A stretch of 64,000 bases of DNA from Rostratula benghalensis. Taxonomy: Eukaryota; Chordata; Aves; Charadriiformes; Rostratulidae. How positions within the stretch are numbered: the stretch's first letter is position 1; each line of letters opens with the position of its first letter. The stretch spans positions 62,179 to 126,178 of the forward strand of contig VXAI01000069.1 in NCBI GenBank assembly GCA_013399305.1, in the 5' to 3' direction. The notes below the pieces were generated by a model that did no database searches, had not been told where the DNA came from, and worked only from the letters and a program-made list of their open reading frames with translations. A program made the position numbers and the translations under genes. Below, piece by piece: positions 9,801 through 21,414 of this stretch.

Positions 9801-12800
9801 ACGTGCGGAGTGCCAACTGCAAGAGGAAGGAGTCAAGGTTGTATTAATCTCCAACCAGCCTTTCTCAGGGTACTGAAGTATCAAGAAGAACAAATCACAC
9901 ATTTAGTCACCTGAGCATGACTAAGAACCATAGGCCTTAGCAAACATTATGTGTGCTTTAGAAACAGCTCTGAGGGAGTGTGGACAGCCCAGCTGTCACC
10001 GTGATGGCATTCTTCAGCACGCTGGTTGCATGGAGCCCTGGTCCCCAAATGGTTAATAGGAAAAAAAAGACCCCCAACTCCCTCCTCAGCACTTTAAAGC
10101 AATTATTTCTCCTGCAGAAGAAATATATGCAAGCTGTAAAATGACAAGAACATACATGATCGCACATTGGCTTTTACGGTAAATATAGTTAAATTTACAT
10201 TCTGTGCAATTTGAAGAAAACAAAAATGTCTAAAGCATTTTATCAACTTGTATAATCATTAGAACCCACTAAAATGTATATCTTAAACAGATGAAAGAAA
10301 GTGACATCTTTTGCCCTGCCTCACTCTAATTAATGACTAAACTACAGCTTTTAGGTGTGATGAAGCTGGAGACTGGACACAAATACTTCGCTTGTGTTAT
10401 TTTCCCCTTATCACACCATATTTGACTGGGCGTCTTTTTGTATGGCAAGTTTTCTACAATTGTCTTAACAATGTTGACCTCTTTTGTAAAAACCTGAAGG
10501 CATCTGCAGCAATTGTTCCTGAAGATGTGCTATCCAAAACGTTGCCATTGCATGGCACTTCTTGAATGATAGAATAGAATTTTTTTTGGTATATATTCAT
10601 TTTTTTTTTTCAAATGCTATAAAAGAAAGGAAAACAATCATGGCTAAGGCCATTTGTGAGATGGCATTAAAAGAGCCTACTCTGAGACAGATAAAAATAA
10701 TGAGAATCTTTCTGTCAAGAAGGATTTAGAAAATATCACTAGCATTATTAAAATTTAATTTTTTACTGTGCTTTTTGGTTCCCCCTTTTCCAGTGATAAT
10801 GAGCAGGACTGCACACCTCCACATTGCTAGTACTTGTTTTGAGCAATAAATTCAGCCTTCCAGTCTGAAGACATTTCAGACAACAATTTTGACTGCTATA
10901 GGCTTATTTTTCAACCTGTTCTGTGCTTTGAGTCTTCCTATAAAAACCAGTTCATAAGCTAATTTTCCACAAGGCCAGTGGAACAAATAAAAATCAATTT
11001 TTGCCCAACTGGTTCAGAGAAAACCTGGGAATAGTGAAGACAGAACAGTGAAAAATAAAAAGAATCGATGTATTCACAAATGGTTTACCTGATAGAGAAC
11101 TATCAAATTAGTTGACAGGAGATACTTGCCACTATTAGAGTATTTTCTTTTCAGCATGTTACAGTTTTTCTATTAGGGGAGCAGAAATGCCTCTACTTTG
11201 TTATGACCTCAGACACCTCGGTTTAATAACCACAGCGAGCCTCCGTGCATTCTGTAAAACTACTGGGCGCAAAGTCAAAGTGCAAGAGCTCTTGCAGATC
11301 TTGCAACCAGAGGGACCTGCAAGCCCAACCTGGCTTAGAGTGGGTCTAAGTTTTCGTGATCTCACAGAAGGAGGGAAGATTCCTCTTTCAGTCGACACAG
11401 GGAGACATTCATGACCTCAGGCCAACCTTGTCAAGAGGAATTTCGTCCATCAAGAAAGGAAAAAATCGTAAAACTGTGCCCAGACTTCCCTCCCCAGTTA
11501 AAAACCCAAATGATCGGAGCATGCCTAAGATTAAGCAGTTCAATATCTCTTGGACAGCAGAATACAAATTTCTCCAAAGATGGGGATCCCATGAATCCCA
11601 TTTGTAGACTTCAAAACCTTCAGAATGCCAAGGACAACGCAGGGTACAGGCTTTAATATCATGGCCCAATACACTTCATCTTCTCTACTAACTGGGCAAG
11701 CATTTTTGAAACCATGATACAAAGAAGGGACTGGATAAGTGCTTTTGCCTGTCTGTTTGTAGCCAGAAAAATATGTCTGGAAAACTGATTGAAGAACAGA
11801 ATGTGCTTTTTAATACAAATTAACCATCGCTCCTGTGGAAATAAAACAAATTTATAATTTACAAGCTTAAATATTAAGGAAGCTGTTTTTAAGTAGCTGT
11901 AATCTTCACCCTAGAATGTAGCATTTTATACACTCTATTTTTATGAGTTGGTGTTAAAATGTGGATCATTTTAACAGGAAAAAAAATTAGGATTAAGTAT
12001 GTAACTCTGAAGTAAAGCTGCATATTACCTATTTAAAAATACTATAACACACCATGGAGACATCATTTCTAAGGCCAAACAAAACTTTACTCAATGAAGA
12101 GGTGGCATGAAATATAAAATATTCAGCAGAGGAAGAGTATTTGGAGTTAGGCAATTTCACTGCCAATAATGAGCATCAAAATAAATAGTGTGCATGTAGA
12201 ATAGAAGTCTACCTGTTCTTCACTAATCGAGATGTGACACCTTAGTATGGGAAAGTAATAAAGATACTACTCAGCCACTAAGGACATACAGGGAGAAACT
12301 AAACATCACCACACATTTTGATTCTCAATCTCTTACAACTGATGCTAATTTGCTTATGATATCTGCCTGATTTAGAGCTAATCTTCTGTAAATTAACTCC
12401 TAATGCTGTCTGAAATAATCCTCTTAATGCTGGTCTGTCTTGAGTACTTTATATCAAATACCATGAAATACACAAGCACATACAAGGCGCAGAGCATTTG
12501 TAGTGCTGTTGGCTGCTCTCAAGTATTTGCTGTGCTGAGAAGATGCAAGCTTGGTGTGGCCCCAGGGCAGCTATGGGACAGCACAGGGGGGTGTTGCTCT
12601 GGTTGTCCCCTTTGAAGGGTGTCCCTCTGGTCTTGGCCACCAGCAAAGAGAAGGCTCTCTGCCTCCTCACAAAACGGTGTGGGGAAGTGCAGTTCTACAC
12701 TCACCTCCCACCTCCAGCAGCACAGGATAATGAGAAAAAGAAAACCATTTGGGCTTTGAGATTTCTGAATGACAAGATCTGCGTTAAACAGCACTAATTA

Positions 12801-13700
12801 TCAGCTGGAAGCCTAATCTGATAACTGGTTTGAAAAGATGGAGACAATTTCATTTGTTCAGACGGAGAAAATATTTTTAAGGGTGTTGGTTCAGCATCAG
12901 CCAGCTTGGTTATTGTTGTCAGTGTGTTATTCTGTATTCAAAACTATATTTTTTACACTAAATCCACCAGAACTATTTTCTCCCCCAACATTAATTTAAC
13001 GATACAGCTGAAAACCTAATTGATATTGGTGAGCAATGCAATTCCAACATACTGTTTTCTCAGTTTTTGCAACATAAATGGCAGGCACAACTTTGACTGA
13101 ATGGACCTCTTTATGTTTTAACAGGCGGTTTATTGGCCCAGACTCCAACATATAACAAGCACAATTGCAAAAGCAGTACATTTTTAATTGAAAAATTCAC
13201 ATATTTTTACTATGAAAGTGACTCAAATAACAAGCAACTTCATCAGGTAAAGGGATTTTAAAACAATTTTTATACATGGAATGCTGCAGAAATTATATTT
13301 GCACCATAGCAAGGGCTTATAAGAGGCCATTAAAAGAAAAAAAAAAAGTATTGTTTCAATCATACTTTGTTGGAGTTTTCTTTGTTAATATATTAAAGAA
13401 CAGATAAAGCACAGTGATCAGTGAGCCGTATGTGTCCAACAGCCCTTCAAGAGCCTTGTGGAAATGTATAAAACAAGCAGTGATACAATCCTTTGCCAAA
13501 CACTGTCATAAATTTTTTATTTGGCAGCTAACATTCTCACTAGTTTTCTTGGCAGCAATTGGGACCTTTAGCAAGAAAGGTGCAGGAGAAAAATACCTTG
13601 TTTAGAGATGTTTTCAACACTTTCTGGGATTTTTCAGAACTTCTGCCTGCAGCACATTTTACAACCAGAGTCTCCAGTCACCTGATGAGTAGGTGGTGGT
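6840..13700. other. Intron, no recognised element
   Basis: This is about 6.9 kb of mixed intronic sequence. There is an A9 tract followed by CCCCAACAA near 6963. A GC-richer patch lies at about 12540-12720, where frames overlap on both strands. The 8001-8306 minus and 9497-9769 minus frames resemble no known protein. GAATGATAGAATAG near 10564 faintly recalls a CR1 tail but has no CR1 body next to it. Confidence 0.45.
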
Positions 13701-13707
13701 TTTAAAC

Positions 13708-13724
13708 TTTTTTTTTTTTTTTTT
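13708..13724. repeat. Oligo(T) tract, T17
   Basis: An uninterrupted T17 run, read as oligo(A) in the VTI1A pre-mRNA. There is no retroelement body beside it that I recognise. Confidence 0.9.
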
Positions 13725-13729
13725 AATAT

Positions 13730-15030
13730 AGACAGCTGACTACCCCCCTCTGGCCTTAAGCCTAGGATGTGAGCGTGGAGGGGAGCTGTTTGTGTTCCAC
13801 AGAGATACAAGTGGTTGCTCCTCTCTGTCTAGACAAAAAAACCCTTGAAAATAATATCAGAATGTACCTTTCATTGCTCCTGATACTATCTGTATCTTAT
13901 TCCCGGATGGCAGAGATAAATGAAAGGCAAACATGTGCTGATTACTTTTGCATTTTTCTTGGGAGATCTCTACAGAAACGCTGGTCACAGGCGCAGCTAC
14001 CCTGGTCAGCTGGTGGATGGCCTGATAAACAGAATTGTGAAACAGGTTTCTGTACCCAGATCCCCTCTTCCAGGGTTTCTTCGTTGTTTGGTTTTGTTTT
14101 TAGAAAAAGATACACTAAACTTTACATCTGATGCACAGCCTTCCTTGGTGCACCCAGATATGCTGATGTGAGAATATGGCTCCAGCAGTGCTGTGGTTTG
14201 GGCTGCACTGGGCAGAGGTAAATAGCGGGCTCTTACCCATTCACTTAGGGGGCAGACATTTTATGTTTTGGTATTTCATTGTTTCAGAATAGAAATAAGA
14301 TGAAGCTATTTTATATCTCGGCAACTTCCTCCACAACTTCAACAACAATAAGATGTATTTCTGTCCTCCACAAGGACATCAAGGAAACAGTTTTTCTTAA
14401 ACAGATGTAGACCAGGAAAGCCACCTTTTCCTTATTTGTCTCCAATTACAAAGGCTGGAATTTAGTTTTAGACAGCACAGATTGCTCTAAAGACAGGTTT
14501 AATTAAAAGCTTATAAATACAAACTAATAGGCTTCCCCACAGCTTGCGTTCCAGATTTGTCTCTCGTGTTTACCAGGGGCATCATCCCCTCAAGACCTTC
14601 TCAGAGCACACACAGACATCTAGTGGCTGGTGAACACACTGCAAGTGTGCCATTGCCTGACACGGCTCCTCCGGGCACGGTGAAGTTACGACAGGTACGA
14701 GTTGAGCTGATTTCATCTCCGCTACAACCACGGATGGGCCATCAAACTGCTCCCTTCGTGCCACCTCATCGCCTCCTGTGAGGCTCTCTTGGCGACTCCG
14801 GCTTCCCAAACTTCCCCTGCCACCGATTCTTTTCAATCCAATCAGACCCGGTTTTTTGCCTTTCTCCCAAGTACCCTTAAATTTTTCTCTTCTTGCTACT
14901 ATTTTATTTTACTTAAACACTGAAGAGCTGAATCATGTCGTATTGCTTGAAAGGTTCTCTGAACGCGGCTACAAGCAAAGGAGTCTGTTGGAAAGAGATG
15001 GAGCAATGCCATTTTGCAGACAGCAAAGTA
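13730..15030. other. Intron, nothing recognised
   Basis: This is moderately GC-rich in its second half (about 14560-14800). Frames of 120 codons (13769-14131) and 83 codons (13920-14171) overlap in different phases and match no family I know. Confidence 0.45.
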
Positions 15031-15041
15031 CACACAAAATG

Positions 15042-15057
15042 AAAAAAAAAAAAAAAA
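15042..15057. repeat. Oligo(A) tract, A16
   Basis: An uninterrupted A16 run after ACACACAAAATG. A T18 run in the opposite sense follows 440 bases later. Confidence 0.9.
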
Positions 15058-15164
15058 TACACAGTCATTAATTCCGAAAGATGGAAAGATGCCTAAAACT
15101 TCAGTGGGGTTTGAGTCCCACATCTACAAAGGAGATAAGGAACCAGGGCTTTGCACAGCCTCGT

Positions 15165-15240
15165 AAGAACCCAGCGCCCTGATTCTGCCCTGGGTTACAC
15201 CAGTTTAAATCAAGCAGTACTCAGCGGTGTCATAACCCTG
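15165..15240. mobile_element. Ancient sauropsid MITE-like repeat fragment
   Basis: The string CCTGATTCTGCCCTGG, followed by GTTACACCAGTTTAAATC and an AGTACTCAG stretch, matches from memory a very common turtle/crocodile repeat. That repeat reads CCTGATTCTG, then GTTACACCAGTGTAAATC, then AGTAACTC. It is diverged and partial. The family name is not known to me. Confidence 0.5.
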
Positions 15241-15494
15241 GACATCTGTGTCAGACCCCGTGTTGCAAGGGCAGACGTGATGCCAAGAATGCAAAACAGA
15301 TGTTGCTTTCCTGATGTTTCCTTCTTGTCATTTAAGTGGTTTTCGTGGGGTTCTGTTTTGGTTTAGGTGAGTGAAACAGGTCGACAGGACTTTTCTGAGG
15401 GCAGAGTGGTGGAACATTTCTGCATCTCCGTTATTTTGCGTGCGTGTGTGCATATGCAGACACTTCGAGTTACAACCGGGGAAAAGAAAATATC

Positions 15495-15512
15495 TTTTTT
15501 TTTTTTTTTTTT
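15495..15512. repeat. Oligo(T) tract, T18
   Basis: A T18 run flanked by TATC and TTAAAAGC. It splits two unrelated-looking intronic stretches and shows no target-site duplication. Confidence 0.9.
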
Positions 15513-15514
15513 AA

Positions 15515-16540
15515 AAGCTTCATTTGAGCTATGCTCTGTTCCCTTGGGGCAAAGCGAAAGGTAGCTATTTGTGGATGGGAAAAAGGCCTTTTGTGAACAG
15601 CAAAACTGCATCACCAAATAGCTTAAGAAAAAGATTTTTTGAAGTTATATTTTACTACTATTTTAAGAGGAAACAGGGATAAATATATCTTTTTTGCATG
15701 TTGACTCATTAACAAATTTAGCAATAAACACTTTGTAATTAAGTCCACTAGTTTACTGCTGTCCAGAAGTCTCTCAGTACTCTTTGCACAGAAAGTTTTG
15801 GAAAACATAGGGCTAAGAAACAGTGAAGGCAAATCTCAACAGCTTGCTCAAGCAAATCTAGCTGAGGCTTAAACTAACTTCTGAACACTGAAATTTGAGA
15901 TGCCATATCAAATAAGCAGCTCTTTTTCCCTGAAGAGAAGAAACTGGGTGTAGCTAACCTAGTGCATAATAGGTTTATTCTCATTCACAAAACAGGAATT
16001 ACTTTATGGCCCCAAAGTAAAACTAGCACAGAAATATACTGGCAGATTTGCTGCAGATGTGTGTTGTGACACGTATGCAGGGAATCTGCTATTAATCACA
16101 TGCTAAGATTTTAATATTATGTAGGGTAATGCAGGCAATCATTATGGTGAAGGTTCTGGATTCATAAAAGCCTAACCCACAAATGGGTCTTTTAAATTTA
16201 ATACATTTGAGCTCACTCTCACACTGCACCACTTGAGTTCCCTGATTCACGCCCCCCCTTCCCGGGCTCCCCATTACATACATTTATTTCAATATCTATT
16301 GTGTGTTCCTGCTTGTGCTCCGTTTCTTTTCTCACAACACATGACAGTTGTTGGGGAGAGTGCAGCTTTTCAGTTCTCCCGTTCACCAGGGTATGACAGG
16401 AATGTTCTTCTTCAAGGGGCTATTTGTGAGACCCCCGGACACGTACCCAGCACAGGAAACGCTCTGCCTCAAACACTGGAAAAGCCATCCTTCACCTGAA
16501 TCCTTCCAAATCTGTGTCTGAACATAACTAGAACCTATGT
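15515..16540. other. Intron, nothing recognised
   Basis: This is AT-rich in the left half and more mixed near 16230-16500. No repeat family or exon was seen. The 63- to 88-codon frames lie on both strands and overlap one another. Confidence 0.45.
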
Positions 16541-16549
16541 ATCCCTACC

Positions 16550-17440
16550 CGGGCTAAGATTACTGCGGACAATTATACCGTGGAAATGCATTATTCTGAC
16601 AAAGCAATCAATCACGTTATTTCTCACAATTTCAGTTCGCTCCTAAAATTTTCCTTACCTCCAAAGCCAGCTGGATATTATATTACCAAAGCTGTTGAAA
16701 GGGTGTAACACTAACCATGAAGCCAAAGGCCACTAAAACTATGCAATGCATAAATTTTTATTGTTTGCTCAGCATTGAAATCTCATTAGGGCTCATAACT
16801 CATCGGCGCACTGCAAACATTTGCATCTGCTGATCATGAGAACTCAGATGGAATGTACACCTTTGGCTAATTTACTTGTTATGTTATGTTTTTAGATGAG
16901 ACCGTGTGTGTGTGTGTTGCTTTTTATTTTCTTTTTTAAAAGCCCTTTAAAAAGCAGTTGTGAGTTCAATGTCCACTTTTTAAACTAAGTACATTAAAAC
17001 TTTCATTTGCAGTTTCTCAAGGTTGTTCCGTTGCTGGCAATGTTCATGATCATCATTTTACAAAAGCTTTGTTTGACTTAGTATTCAGGATAATAATTGT
17101 TTGAAAACTGTGCCCCATAGAGCATTTTGCTTCATTCATCCTTTCTGCTTTATGCAGCCACATTTTAATTAGATTAAAATTTGTCCTCCAATTAGCTTTC
17201 ATTAAAGTTTATAGATTACAGGAAAAATCTCCACTGAGCTGTGCTTCAAAACTATGCCTAAAGTTTAAAATGAAATAACTGTGCAAATGAAGTGATTATG
17301 AAGATTATTACTATGCAAAAAAACATCAGTCGCTCCTTGGTTTACTTATACCTTGAACTCTGTAATTTATTTTGCCGACTTCAATACCTCTGTGTTCTCC
17401 AGAGCAGTCATCATAATAATACCTTACAGTTAAGGATACC
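16550..17440. other. Candidate conserved non-coding element E with perfect homeodomain palindrome
   Basis: The core is a perfect 8+3+8 inverted repeat, ATTTTAAT-TAG-ATTAAAAT (17162-17180), followed by CCAATTAGC and TCATTAAAG. Further left are GCAATCAATCACG near 16604 and CTAATTTAC near 16867. A short (GT)7 at 16904-16917 interrupts the block. Apart from that it is repeat-free for nearly 900 bases. It reads like a developmental enhancer, but this is untested. Confidence 0.3.
16904..16917. repeat. (GT)7 microsatellite
   Basis: Seven perfect GT units inside an otherwise complex block. Confidence 0.9.
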
Positions 17441-17459
17441 TTTCATTCCTAAGGATCCT

Positions 17460-17550
17460 TAGGGGCCTGATTCTGCAGTCCTTATGCACACCAGCAGCCC
17501 AGTGGAGGTCTCTGAAACTATTTGAGCAAGTGCTTCTCTCTGCACGTGAA
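17460..17550. mobile_element. Ancient sauropsid MITE-like repeat fragment
   Basis: GGGCCTGATTCTGCAGTCC followed by TTATGCACACCAGCAG and CCAGTGG fits the start of a known palindromic sauropsid repeat. From memory that repeat reads GGCCTGATTCTGCAATCC, TTACTCACA and CCATTGA. Only one arm is recognisable. Confidence 0.5.
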
Positions 17551-17659
17551 CCAGAACCCAGCTACAGGTCACATCCTCCTTTCAGATACCCACGTAGCAT
17601 TTGGGTGGATTTGCACAGCTCAGAATGCAAACCAGATCTGAGCATTATGTAAAAAGTCC

Positions 17660-17681
17660 TTTTTTTTTAAAAAAAAAAAAA
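17660..17681. repeat. T9A13 palindromic tract
   Basis: T9 is directly followed by A13. It is self-complementary and expected to be stiff and nucleosome-poor. It is the first of five such tracts in the window. Confidence 0.9.
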
Positions 17682-17689
17682 CACCTCAC

Positions 17690-18135
17690 CTAGTTCTGGG
17701 GGAGACGTGGCAGCTGTTGTACGGTGCATGGTTACAAGACTCATCTCCAAATGAGGGTGCAAAGACAGACACTTCCCACCCCCCTGCCCAAGTGAAAACT
17801 GCAGAGAAAACCGAGAATGCAATTATCCAAAGAGGAAACGACTCAGTAGGACACTGGGGCTGCATCTCTCCTGTCACTCACGTCTTCAGATACAACATTG
17901 CCAAGTATCGGATGCCCAGTCGCTAATGCCTCTTGCACATGCAAATTTACTGTGTGCTGAAGGCAATATAAAGTTTACAGTTCACCGGGCTGATCCTACA
18001 ACCAGAGCAGACATTTATTCTGGAGCAATGTCTCGGTGGAACACATGGGACTCCGTGTCGGAGCAGAGCTCCACAGAAATGGATCTGTTTGCAGGAAATT
18101 CTCTTCCAATAGCAGGAGCTATAAATATACACACA
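17690..18135. other. Intron, possible repeat trace only
   Basis: GGGCTGATCCTACAACC near 17988 weakly recalls the MITE-like family seen at 17460, but the rest does not follow. No exon was seen. Confidence 0.35.
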
Positions 18136-18140
18136 TATTT

Positions 18141-18162
18141 AAAAAAAAAAAAAAAAAAAAAA
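18141..18162. repeat. Oligo(A) tract, A22
   Basis: The longest homopolymer in the window, preceded by ATACACACATATTT. No retrocopy body precedes it that I can recognise. Confidence 0.92.
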
Positions 18163-18399
18163 GATATGCAGCCAACATCTTATAACTAAAAATAGAGACA
18201 CTTGGGTTACAAACACAGGGACCTGTCTTTGCTTGCAACATCTTTCCAACAGAAGAAACACATTTGAAAACAAGTATTTTACTACAAATGAGATGTACTT
18301 CATAAGCATGAGAGAATAATTTCAGCAAAATGCAGGAGTGTAAAAAGCAGTCTTTCCTATTTTTAATGTGCTAATTGGTTGAACAATCATTAGCCAATC

Positions 18400-18465
18400 T
18401 TCACATCACAAAGGTAAGCAGCCTTATTCCCACTTAGCAGATGGCAAAACTAAAGTTTAAGGGTG
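18400..18465 (-). mobile_element. MIR/CORE-SINE-like fragment, antisense
   Basis: CTTATTCCCACTTAGCAGATGG followed by CAAAACTAAAG corresponds to the antisense of the MIR 3' region, where TTATTCCCATTTTACAGATG is followed by GAAACTGAGG. It is old and short. The SINE promoter region is not present. Confidence 0.55.
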
Positions 18466-18545
18466 TCAAAGGCTGGAAGGGAGTTTATAGCTTAAATGTT
18501 CTGACTCCAATCCCTGTATGAAAGCCAAGACCATGTTTCCAAGAT
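18466..18545 (-). mobile_element. CR1-type LINE 3' fragment, antisense
   Basis: AAAGGCTGGAAGGGAG, then AATGTTCTGACTCC and AATCCCTGTATG, follows the layout of the antisense CR1 3' end. There AAGG..GGAAGGGACC is followed by ATC.AGTC..ACC and a CCTGTAT stretch. It directly abuts the MIR-like piece to its left. It is very diverged. Confidence 0.45.
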
Positions 18546-18579
18546 GCAAAGCATCCAGCAGCAATACTAATTTTAGGAG

Positions 18580-19690
18580 TCATGCTCAGGTCTGTCCCTT
18601 CCTCCCCCTGCTCCCACCTCCTCTTGGTGTTCATTTCTGCCATCGCATTGCAGCATGCCAACCTCAGCTGTGCTGATTCAACAGCTTGGGGGGGCCACGT
18701 GATGAATCAGATCAAGCAATTGATCCAGGATAAAAAAAAAAAAAGAAAAGAAGGAAGAGAGTGGGACAGGAGAGCTATTTTGCAGTGGATCAATTCCATT
18801 TCAAGACATCGACTGGAGAACAGAAGTGTCCATGAAAGCGAGAAAGCAGCTGGATGCAGTACAGAGGCAGAAGTATTTTTGGGAGCAGGAGACCCTGCTG
18901 TTGATGCTGATGGTTTTGTACCACAGAACTCGCATCCAAACTATTCTGAAAAGCATTGAATTTTCATGTTTTAACTCATATCTGTCCTTCCTTTGTTCTC
19001 AGGAAGAGCGTAGCTACTCCATAGCACCTTTGCACAAAAAATTTGCACAAGGTAATGCAGAACCTGGAAGTATTTCCCTTTCCTCAATTAAAAACCGGAA
19101 CACCAAGTCCACCTTCTCAATTACATTGACTATATTGCAGAAATACTGCTCCATTTCCTCAGTAGAATTGTCATGTTTCATAAAAACCAGACAAACTAGT
19201 CGTGCTTTATGTCCAGAGTGCATTTACAAATAGTTTATAAAGGATTTAGATGATTAACCATATATTGAGACAGTTAATCAAATTTAAGAGGCCATTTCAG
19301 AATTCTACAGATCAAGCTGTTATTTATAATCCCGGTTATTGCTTTCTACCTTATATCCTCTAATGCACACCGTTATAACATTCTGCTAACTCTTCATAAA
19401 TGATTTGTGTTGGCAAAACAAAATTAAAAAAAAAAAAAGCACCCAAATCCTATGTAAGCAATAGGTTAGATAATTAAGACTTTGATACTCCTGGACTAAA
19501 CAAATCGGATCCAAGAATCGGGTCTTTGGAGGTAGTTCGACAGCCTGTGCCACGATTAGGATACTTCAAGGCCCTTAAAAATCTCAGCCCTCATCGCTCT
19601 GCACATGGGACTTATGCAATTTTAAAAAGTTGGCCAAGTGTCATCTGAAAAGGCACAAATGCTGAAGTAACTGCAACAGCTGAGGAACAC
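18580..19690. other. Intron with two overlapping unassigned frames
   Basis: Plus-strand frames of 125 codons (18582-18959) and 135 codons (18826-19233) overlap in different phases, so together they stay open for about 650 bases. The first contains an A12 tract (translated KKKK) and a hydrophobic start; the second has no domain I know. MITE-like TTAAAAATCTCAGCCCTCAT lies near 19576. I see no reason to call a gene. Confidence 0.35.
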
Positions 19691-19693
19691 ATC

Positions 19694-19710
19694 TTTTTTT
19701 TTTTTTTTTT
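19694..19710. repeat. Oligo(T) tract, T17
   Basis: A T17 run followed by GACAAAAC; no element body recognised. Confidence 0.9.
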
Positions 19711-19714
19711 GACA

Positions 19715-21320
19715 AAACATCAGCATTATGACAGGGTGCTTAAAGCTTCAGTGCTTCATGCTGGTAGAGGAAAAAAAAGCCCAACAATGGAAGCCTTGAG
19801 GAATGCTAAATATAACTGGTATCCTTACAAAATACAGTCTGCTCGGTTAGACCAGAATGAGAAATTATTTCTTGTGATTTTATTCAGTTATTTTAAGCAG
19901 AGTCGTCTGCTTATACACACAGAGCATTTTTAATGACGGAATAACCATAGATTACTTTTTATTGAGGTGTGATTTATAAAGTTTCTACAAAAATATGATA
20001 TCTATTCTGGAAGTATAGAGTATTTGGTGCTATTTTTGCCTAGGAATGGAAACTCGAACTGGAAATAGAGTCATTCATTCACACTTACAGGATGACATCC
20101 CGTTGACAGGCATGCAAACTTGGAAAGGTGCTACACAGTCACTCTTAAAATACTACACTATATTTTTTTTCCTTCTAAGCTTCAATTAAGTAAATACTAA
20201 AGAGGGATCAGTACTTCGTTAAGGCTAAGGGTTCATCATTTGCAAGAGATCATCTTTCAGAAGTACAAAGGCAGAAAAGTCAAGGCACTAACTACTAAAT
20301 AAACTGTTTCCACAACAGAGGTGGCACCTTCAAGCCCCTCCACAGTGAGATGCTGCGTTGATGGAGGTCTGCTCATTCAGATTTTGATTTTAAAGAGCAT
20401 TTCCTGGTATGATCAGAAAGATCATCAATCCTTCCTGCCAGGTAGTTGGTTATGTGTGTTGGGTTTTGTTGTGGGTTTTTTAAATTATTTTTTTCAATGC
20501 AGAGAGAATGAAAGTCATAAAAGGTGTGAAAATATGGCTGAGGTAGATCTAGTCACAGATCCTAATATAGCTGGAATGCTATTGGTGCTAACGAGCCCTG
20601 AGCAAGCGATCCGTGTCTGGCATGCTCTGCCAAACAAACTACAATTACAGAAGAACCAAAAATAAAACAAGCAACTTTAAACCTCCAGAATCTGCGAGCC
20701 TGGGCCTAAGAATCCTCCTTGCACTTGCTCCCACAGGCTCGCTTCCAAAAGGCACCCAAAACTGTGAGGGCCTTTCTAATGGGAAGGAAGGAAGAAAAGT
20801 TTCCATTTGAGATCAGGCATTACAACAAGGCAGAAAGAACAACCCACCCTAGAGGGTCTCGCACCTCGGTGTCAGATTCCTACAAGAGCAGCTCGTGTGA
20901 CTTCCAGCAATATCCGAATCAAAATGTCAGGACTCAAAATCCACACCATAAACCATGACCTCTGAAATCAAGGTACATAATCCTCTTGGCTTTGTTTTCT
21001 GTTGGGCTTCTCCAGCCTTGTGCATGCCTCCATGGTGCCAATGGAGATGTGCTTTCCCTTTTGTTATGGAGAAAACCTCAGCCGGCCTCAAATTTTAATA
21101 ATTTTAAACAATGCACTCTATAACTCCTTTTGCACCAGCTTCCTTGTTTTCTGTTGGTTCTGAAAAAGCCTTTGACCTGCTGGTAAGAACACCATTTCTA
21201 TTTCTGTCATCTCAAATTAACAAATGAATGAGGAGAGGGGAAACTCCCCCATCACTCCAAAACTTCTCCCTCCAAGCCCTCCTGATTCATTGCAGCCCTG
21301 GTGCTCTAAAATAAAGCGAG
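19715..21320. other. Intron, nothing recognised
   Basis: This mixed sequence includes GGGTTTTGTTGTGGG with a T-rich end near 20461, the reverse-sense version of the A-then-C tracts seen elsewhere. The 114-codon frame at 20321-20665 matches no family I know. Confidence 0.45.
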
Positions 21321-21324
21321 CATT

Positions 21325-21390
21325 AATGGGCTGAAGCTTCAATGGGACATCAGCTCTTGCTTAAATGATATTCCGAATCACGGGCTAAAT
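21325..21390. mobile_element. Ancient sauropsid MITE-like repeat fragment
   Basis: CTTCAATGGGACATCAGCTC, then TTGCTTAAATGATATTCC and GAATCACGGGC, follows the arm of a sauropsid repeat. From memory that arm reads CTTCAATGGGAC, then TGCTTAAGTG, then TGAATCAGGGCC. It is partial and diverged. Confidence 0.5.
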
Positions 21391-21403
21391 GGTGCTGGTG
21401 GTC

Positions 21404-21411
21404 GGGGGGGG
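21404..21411. repeat. G8 run
   Basis: An isolated run of eight G between GGTGGTC and AGCAGG; with the flanking GG doublets it is weakly quadruplex-prone. Confidence 0.85.
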
Positions 21412-21414
21412 AGC

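Noticed and set aside
10560..10620. CR1 LINE 3' tail suggested by GAATGATAGAATAG
   Set aside because: CR1 ends have a repeated ATTCTATG-type tail next to a recognisable body; neither is present.
18140..19710. A22 and T17 tracts as the ends of a processed retrocopy
   Set aside because: No spliced cDNA-like body or target-site duplications are recognisable between or beside them.
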